From Heterocephalus glaber (lineage: Eukaryota > Chordata > Mammalia > Rodentia > Bathyergidae), in contig NW_004624732.1 in NCBI RefSeq assembly GCF_000247695.1, forward strand, positions 23,649,993 to 23,713,992: a stretch of DNA of 64,000 nucleotides. The letters run 5' to 3'. Of the stretch, positions 58,734-64,000 are shown in pieces; the stretch's first letter is position 1; the number at the start of each line of letters is the position of its first letter. The position numbers and the translations under genes were made by a program. The notes beneath the pieces were generated by a model. That model made no database searches and was not told where the DNA came from. It worked only from the letters and a program-made list of their open reading frames with translations.

Positions 58734-59050
58734 AATAAAGGAAAGATCATATTGAAGAAAGCAGTATTCCAAAATGATAAATACACTCAGGTATTATTTA
58801 AAAACGCATGAAACCACAGTTAGAAATATTTTTTTTTAATTGGAATGGGAGGGCATTCTAGAAATTCAAGGCCAAGCATGATCTTTGAGGCTGCATTATG
58901 GATTTAACCTGAGGCTTCCAGACCCTGGTCAGATGCCTTGGATTCTAAAAGAGCATTTGTCTCCAAGTCTAGTGTTATTTTCTGTATAAGTGAAAAAAGC
59001 TCTCTCTGTGTCTCTGTCTCTCTCTGATAACTTTTATGCTTATTATTCAG
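58734..59050 (+). promoter_or_regulatory. Intron end with pyrimidine-rich splice control tract
   Basis: A CTCTCT-rich run at 59000-59025 is followed by a likely branch point (CTGATAAC, 59024-59031) and the acceptor at 59050. CTCTCT repeats are typical binding sites for polypyrimidine-tract binding proteins. Confidence 0.45.
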
Positions 59051-59203
59051 ATAAAAATTTTGATGATGAAGATTCTGTGGATGGAAATAGACCTTCTTCT
59101 GCCAGTTCCTCATCATCCAAGGCCCCAGCAAGCTCCCGGAGAAAGATTGGAATGGGGACCACCCGCCGGCTTGGGTCATCCACTCTTGGATCCAAGTCTT
59201 CAG
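59051..59203 (+). CDS. CLASP1: CLASP1 coding exon (Ser/Arg-rich linker)
   Basis: Completes Asp and encodes KNFDDEDSVDGNRPSSASSS, SSKAPASSRR, KIGMGTTRRL and GSSTLGSKSS. The acidic start is followed by a disordered Ser-rich, Arg-containing segment that joins TOG1 to TOG2. Linkers of this type are where CLASPs are phosphorylated and contact the microtubule lattice. At 153 nt it is the longest exon here; it is bounded in phase 1 on both sides, so it could be skipped without a frameshift. Acceptor cttattattcag, donor gtaagc. Confidence 0.96.
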
Positions 59204-60408
59204 GTAAGCCCAAGCCCTGTGTGGTACTCTGGGGCTAGATCTGCATGGTACTTGTCTGCAGGGCCCCTCAGAAGTGAGCTAGCCCCAGATACAGCATGTT
59301 GCTGCTTGATATCTTTAATTGAATTGCCATTGCACCATTGAAGCTGATAAACAGGTAGGATATAAGACAGAACTGTGTGGAACTTTGCTACATTCTGGTG
59401 AACTAGGGCTATAGGAGAATGAAGCCAACATAGAGGAAAGCATGGCTCTCAGACAAAGAGCCAAAGTACACCTGATGGCATTGTTCGGTCATCTTAATCT
59501 AGACTGCTGGAAACTGCCATGGGGACTTTTAGCCAATTTCTGTTTATTGAGACTGAGAATATCTAGAAGTCAAATTGTATCTTCTGTCTTTAAAATATGT
59601 TTTGTTTTTATAAGTAGCATTATTCCTTATAAGACCAGCATGGATATTAAATTCAAATGATAGAAGGTTAGATGTCCAAAGCTCTGAAAGTTGATTTGCA
59701 AAGATTTGTTCCATAAATCTCATCTCCAGTTTAGTCAGTCTGACTTATTTCTGTGTACATTTTTCATTTGCAGTCACATTTTACACATACATGCAGATTC
59801 CATTTTTACCTCTAAAAACTTTGGTGGTCTGTGCTTTTACCACAGTGTTCAGTGGGCTTTTGAGCTGATGGGGGCTCAGCGCTAGAGGGAAGGTGGGTGA
59901 GAATCCAGTAAGGCAAAGAATCACCAAAGCTGAATGAGCTGAGTAAAGGCTACACAGAGGATTAGCATTCTCTAGAGGGCCTCCTCACGGTCTTCCTTCG
60001 ATTTCAGATTTGTATTCTTTCCTAGATTCCAAACTAGCCCTGGAATGCCAGTGTGTTGCCTAGGTCAGCAAGGGGCCAGGTGCTCCTCCAGCTCTGTGCC
60101 TTTGTCTGCCTTGGAGAGCTGAGCTTCTGGCAGAGTATTTACTGTGGGGCAAGCAGAAGCAGAAGCATTGCTTTGCTTCTTATGTTTGTTGTTGTTGTTC
60201 TCAGTTCTTCCTAACTTTTCAGGTGCATTTAAAAAAATAGTTATTTTGTTTTCAGCTTAAATATACTATAAAATTAACCATTTTAAAGGGAACATTTTCA
60301 ATATTTCATCTACCTTATAGCATGCATCAGAACTATGCCTCTTAATGACTGAACAATCTTTCTAACTTTTCTTTGGGACATGTCTTTAGGCAATATCATT
60401 TCCACAAA
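59204..60408. other. Intron, no feature recognised
   Basis: No repeat or exon seen apart from a short (TTG)n run near 60188. Confidence 0.35.
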
Positions 60409-60425
60409 CAGGCTTAGAGAATTTC

Positions 60426-60462
60426 AAGCCAGGCGCAGTGCCACTGAGCTAAATTCCCAGAC
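60426..60462 (-). mobile_element. Tailless ID 5' half
   Basis: On the minus strand the 37 nt start GTCTGGGAATTTAGCTCAGT and stop about where the anticodon-like region of the ID would be, with no B box and no poly(A). CAGGCTTAGAGAATTTC at 60409-60425 and 60463-60479 is a perfect 17-bp target-site duplication. Confidence 0.85.
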
Positions 60463-60479
60463 CAGGCTTAGAGAATTTC

Positions 60480-61006
60480 TGCATAATCAGAACCCTGTTT
60501 TCTTTCCCCCATTCAGAAGTTTCTGCCGGGTCACTTATGTAGAGATGCCAGTCCTGTCTGCCCCTCTGCCCTGCTTTCATCCTTTTTCTCATTGTGTTTA
60601 ATGTCATAGTCATAGCTTTCCTGTTCCTCCTGCTTATCAGTGAGAGGATAAGCTTGAGAGGATTGCCGGCCTTGAGAGGATTGCTGGCCTTTGAGTCCTC
60701 TTTCCATATGTGAGTACATATGTGGATGTGGGATGCAATGCCTAACAGAGAGGAAGGAAGTGCTCAGGACCTGTCTGTTCACTGGGTTCCAGTGTTTATG
60801 CTAAAACAAACCCAAGGATGTAGGGCACCACATTCCAGTATGTGACTGTTGTATATTTATAATTACTGCAGTGTGAACAGTCTTTGTCAAGAGCTATGCC
60901 ACTACCTGGAGTTGTCTTTGAAGCCCTTTTCTGTCTAGGAGGTCCATCTGGACCCTAAACACCAGATAGAGGTTCTGGTAAAGTTTCTGTTAGGAAGCTT
61001 TTAGAA
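60480..61006. other. Intron; short tandem duplication
   Basis: cttgagaggattgc(c/t)ggc is repeated in tandem near 60652-60690. Nothing else recognised. Confidence 0.35.
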
Positions 61007-61102
61007 GGGCCGGGGATTTAGCTCAGTGGTGCCACCGCCTGCCTCATAAGCACAAGGTCCCGAATTCAATCCCCGATACCAAAAAATGAAAAACAAAAAA
61101 AC
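61007..61102 (+). mobile_element. ID SINE, young
   Basis: ggccggggatttagctcagt, gcctcataagcacaaggtcc, then an A-rich tail. AAGCTTTTAGAA (60995-61006 and 61103-61114) is the duplication. Confidence 0.94.
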
Positions 61103-61621
61103 AAGCTTTTAGAAAAGCAGTCAGACTAATCAAGGTAAATCAAAGATAGCTATAGATGCCAATTTAAAAGCTGTCATTCTAAAAAACAAATCTGATAAAA
61201 TGTCAGTTGATTTTCATGTTGTTTCATGTGAAGTAGAGTTTATGTTATCAAAAAGGTATAACTTTTCTCTTAATGATAGCAATTCACTTTTAAGTACAAA
61301 AAGCATCTTAGAATGGTTTTGTAGAGGAAAGTTAAAACTGATGCGTAAATCAGAATTAAGCTATGAGTTTAAGGCAATGGAAATGCTTTGAAAATAATAC
61401 GAGGTATGATTGAAAAATACAGTGAATATTTAAATTTCAAAAAAATTACAATGAAAGACACGTTGCTATTAATCTCTCTCAGAATATTCTTCCTCACTGC
61501 AAACACACTTATCCTGTCATTCTTGCCACTTTCTGAAGCAGCTTTGGAAATCCTTTTTCATGTCTGGTTGCAGTGTCATGGCTGCCTCAGTGTCCTGAAT
61601 CAATTCAAAACATTTACTTTT

Positions 61622-61706
61622 GAGGCCGGGATTTAGCTCAGTGACACCGAGCCTGCCCTGCAAGTGCAAGGTTGTGAGTTCGATTCCCCAGTACCAAAAA
61701 AAAAAA
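61622..61706 (+). mobile_element. ID SINE, young
   Basis: gaggccgggatttagctcag, ccctgcaagtgcaaggttgt and gagttcgattcccc with an A-tail. ATTTACTTTT flanks both sides (61612-61621 and 61707-61716). Confidence 0.94.
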
Positions 61707-61716
61707 ATTTACTTTT

Positions 61717-62192
61717 CAAGATCACTTTGACTTTGCAGAAGAGCCAGCAGTCACATGGTGCCAGATTCTGTAAATGAGGACACACTGCAAGGTTTTTATT
61801 TGGCAGAAATTGCCATAAACACTTGATCAGCAGGGGTAATCAAAGCATGTGGTAAATGTTTGAATTAAAAGATTTATTACAGTAAAAGACACATTGCCAT
61901 TATCCCTCTCAAAATATTCCAAATATTCCCCCTTACTTTGACCATACTTACCTCATCATTTTTGTCAGTGTCTTTTATTATAATGTTTTAAAATTTAAAC
62001 ATTCAGTCACCACTTAAAGTTAGTATGAAACTGAAATTCTTTAAACCTTGTTTGAATGTTTCACAAATGTATTATGCTGAATTCCCAGTAAGCATAATCT
62101 AATCCCTTAAAAATTAAATTTTGTTACATGTTTATTAGGAATCTTTATTAATATATATCACCTGACTCCTTTAAAACTTAAACCGCTTTAAA
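61717..62192. other. Intron, no feature recognised
   Basis: A/T-rich, no recognised repeat. Confidence 0.35.
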
Positions 62193-62205
62193 AAGTAGTC
62201 TAAGT

Positions 62206-62349
62206 AAGCCAGGAGGGTGGTGGCACACAACTGTAATCCCAGGACTCAGAAGGCTGAAGCAGCATTGCCTCAAGTTCAAAGCCAGCATGGCGTACATAGT
62301 GAGTTCAAGGACAGCCTGAACTACACAGGGAGACCCTCTCTCAAAAAAA
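62206..62349 (+). mobile_element. B1 SINE with internal duplication
   Basis: gccaggagggtggtggcaca, gtaatcccaggactcagaag, then tacatagtgagttcaaggac and ctgaactacacagggagacc. AAGTAGTCTAAGT at 62193-62205 and 62350-62362 is a perfect 13-bp duplication. Confidence 0.93.
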
Positions 62350-62591
62350 AAGTAGTCTAAGTGACCTTGAGCTCATGTACATAGCATTGCAGAATGACTA
62401 TACTTCATCTTGATATTAAATCATTAACATTTGTCAGTTCCGTGATACACCTAAATCTATGTGAAGTATTTTAAAAGAGTTCTAAATCTTCCAAAATATA
62501 ATTTTAGCTGTGTATATTCAGACTTTAGTAATGCATGTTTTGATGCATTTTTGTACATTGTCTATGTTGTAAAAATTAATATATTTTACAG

Positions 62592-62665
62592 CTGCAAAAG
62601 AAGGGGCTGGTGCTGTTGATGAAGAGGACTTTATTAAAGCATTTGATGATGTACCTGTAGTACAG
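62592..62665 (+). CDS. CLASP1: CLASP1 coding exon (entry to TOG2)
   Basis: Completes Ala (split codon from the preceding exon) and encodes KEGAGAVDEEDFIKAFDD and VPVVQ. In CLASP1 this acidic stretch leads directly into TOG2, the domain that suppresses microtubule catastrophe. The acceptor is weak (aatatattttacag, few pyrimidines); the donor is gtgaga; it ends in phase 0. Confidence 0.97.
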
Positions 62666-62730
62666 GTGAGAATATTTGAGTATGATTAAAAGCAGGCCAG
62701 AACATTTTTCAAATTTCATTTTTAAAACAT

Positions 62731-63127
62731 GTCTGTATTAGCTTTACTATAATGAAATACCTGGGGCAACTAATTTATAAAGAGAAATAGCTATATGTGA
62801 ATATATAGCTCACATTTGGGAGATTCAAAGTCCTAAGCTAAGGCTAAGCAAAGGCTCAGGAGGGCAGGCCCTTGACTGCATTACCTCAGTGCGTGATGGC
62901 TGGCAGTAGTGAGAGCAAACAAGTGATTGCTTGTTTTACGGGGAATTGGGAGACTACATACATGTTACAGAGAGTGTGGGGCCAGACTAGAACTCTGTCT
63001 TGAAAACTACCCCAGTGATCCAGTAGCCTCTCACTGTGCCCCACCTCCTAAAGGTTCCAGTATCTTCCAATAGCTCCACTATGAGGACCACAGGCCTGTG
63101 GGGGACACAGCCAAACTGCAGCACTGC
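62731..63127 (-). mobile_element. MaLR-type LTR, antisense
   Basis: On the minus strand TGCAGTTTGGCTGTGTCCCC begins the LTR, with aggaggtggggca in the middle and taaattagttgccccaggta near the end, as in MST/MLT-type MaLR LTRs. Older than the 42718 family. Confidence 0.65.
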
Positions 63128-63528
63128 CCTATGCGGAATCCTGTACTAAGTTTGGTAATTTTAAAACCATCAAGATTAAAAGAGATCTGATACACAGATT
63201 AGAAATATTGGAACCTTATGGCTGAAATAAAGCACAAAAGTCAAAGCCCAAGGTGATTTTTCAGTAAGAACAGGAAAGAAATTGATTGCTCTTGTACTGT
63301 GTTGGTCAGGTCACATAAAAGAAAGATACATGATTAGATTAGATGAGAGAATAAAGAAACATTTTAAAGGATTTTTCTTAAGAAAAACAATTATAAATGT
63401 GAAGGACTCTTTTATCTGAAAAACTATAGAGCATGGTATAGTAAAAGCCTAGTTTATGCGTCTTAACTACGAAGCAAAGATTATGTAGAAAAGTTGGAAT
63501 ACAGTCATACATTTTGGGCTATTCTGTG
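63128..63528. other. Intron, no feature recognised
   Basis: No repeat or exon seen. Confidence 0.35.
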
Positions 63529-63541
63529 CCTCAGTATCTGC

Positions 63542-63635
63542 CTTATTTATTTATTTGTTGTGGTACCAGGGATCAAACTCAGTACCTTGCACTTGGGAGG
63601 CGCAGGCAGTGGCACCACAGAGCTAAATCTCTGGC
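63542..63635 (-). mobile_element. ID SINE, antisense, young
   Basis: TTTA-rich tail, then gggatcaaactcagtacctt to agctaaatctctggcc. CCTCAGTATCTGC at 63529-63541 and 63636-63648 is a perfect 13-bp duplication. Confidence 0.94.
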
Positions 63636-63648
63636 CCTCAGTATCTGC

Positions 63649-64000
63649 TTTTGTTGACTGGGGCCATACTTTTTCTCATCCTGTCAACTGTGTTTGGGAT
63701 CCTCTAGCACTCACTGTTGCATACAAGCTTGCTCCCTTGGGTGCCATGTGTGCGTCAGTGAGGCAGCAGGCACCATGGGCTCAGGCATCCTTCCATCCCT
63801 TTCTAGCATGTGTCAGGATGTGGGAATATTAGGAAGTAAATTTGAAAAGTGTCTAAAATTACAATATAATGTGGTGTTATGACAAGCAACGCAACAGTTA
63901 ATAAATGACTTATGTATCACTGCTTCCCTGAAGGCCTGTTTCTCTTTTGTACATGAAATCCTGTTCTACATTTAGAGTAAAGCTATGTTGGAAGTAAAGT
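63649..64000. other. Intron end of window, no feature recognised
   Basis: No repeat or exon recognised before the window ends. Confidence 0.3.

Larger units (their letters stand above)
1..64000 (+). other. CLASP1: CLASP1 gene, internal segment (eight exons and flanking introns)
   Basis: CLASP1 binds growing microtubule plus ends, stabilises them at kinetochores and the cell cortex, and works with EB and CLIP proteins through TOG-type HEAT-repeat domains. The eight exons at 5921-5999, 7515-7618, 8817-8908, 10258-10333, 16487-16584, 33251-33318, 59051-59203 and 62592-62665 splice into 248 codons in one open frame with matching phases. Every intron has GT-AG ends of the U2 type. Paralogue choice: the linker contains MGTTRRLGSSTLGSKSS and the last exon AVDEEDFIKAFDDVPVVQ, which fit CLASP1; CLASP2, as I recall it, reads DEDDFIKAFTDVPSVQ. 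The antisense U4atac gene in the intron is a second, independent marker, because human RNU4ATAC lies within CLASP1. Intron lengths within the window are about 1.5, 1.2, 1.3, 6.2, 16.7, 25.7 and 3.4 kb. The start codon, first exons and everything after the TOG2 lead-in lie outside. Confidence 0.96.

Noticed and set aside
59051..59203. Assignment of the locus to CLASP2
   Set aside because: The GSSTLGSKSS stretch and DEEDFIKAFDD sequence fit CLASP1, and the nested U4atac agrees.
5919..62667. U12-type introns in the host gene, which would tie CLASP1 to its nested U4atac
   Set aside because: All donors in the window are gtgag-, gtaag- or gtatgg; none matches the U12 donor pattern RTATCCTT.
1..64000. 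CRISPR arrays, operons, prophage or other prokaryotic systems
   Set aside because: Spliced exons, SINEs and LINEs show a mammalian nuclear locus; no regularly spaced repeat array is present.

Overview
This is a piece of a mammalian nuclear gene. It holds eight consecutive coding exons, on the + strand, of CLASP1 (CLIP-associating protein 1, a microtubule plus-end binding protein). The exons join without a frame break into 744 nt, exactly 248 codons. They cover the rest of the first TOG domain, the Ser/Arg-rich linker, and the lead-in to the second TOG domain. Neither end of the gene is present: exons for roughly the first 65 residues lie upstream and most of the protein lies downstream. All splice junctions seen are U2-type GT-AG. 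The SINEs (7SL-derived B1, tRNA-derived ID, and joined B1-ID composites) indicate a rodent; the copies do not look mouse- or rat-like. A beaver- or squirrel-like lineage is my guess only.

A second gene is nested inside. On the minus strand at 5251-5379, about 540 bp before the first exon in the window, lies a full-length U4atac snRNA gene (RNU4ATAC), a core RNA of the minor spliceosome. It has an intact 5' region for pairing with U6atac, a kink-turn stem-loop and an Sm site. An snRNA-type promoter follows upstream of it: a PSE-like element about 42-61 bp away and a perfect octamer about 222 bp away, with a GC box beyond. The same antisense nesting of U4atac within CLASP1 is known in human, so each gene supports the identification of the other.

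Layout: 1-5.2 kb intron with an old L1 split by a Tigger-like fossil, plus SINEs; 5.25-6.0 kb CpG-rich block with U4atac, its promoter and an exon; 7.5-10.3 kb three exons; 16.5 kb an exon; 20.5-29.2 kb a dense nest of L1 and SINE insertions on the antisense strand; 33.25 kb an exon; 33.4-59 kb a 25.7 kb intron with L2, MIR, L1, MaLR and ERV LTRs and a repeat-poor block at 38.8-42.7 kb; 59.05 and 62.6 kb the last two exons. Most long open reading frames in the window are chance or repeat-derived.

The least ordinary observations are small. A 24-nt insert resembles the 5' end of U6 snRNA and has a perfect 17-bp target-site duplication but no poly(A). A 37-nt ID 5' half has the same architecture. 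An L1 tail ends in a 16-nt inverted stub. I see no evidence of a wholly new biological system.
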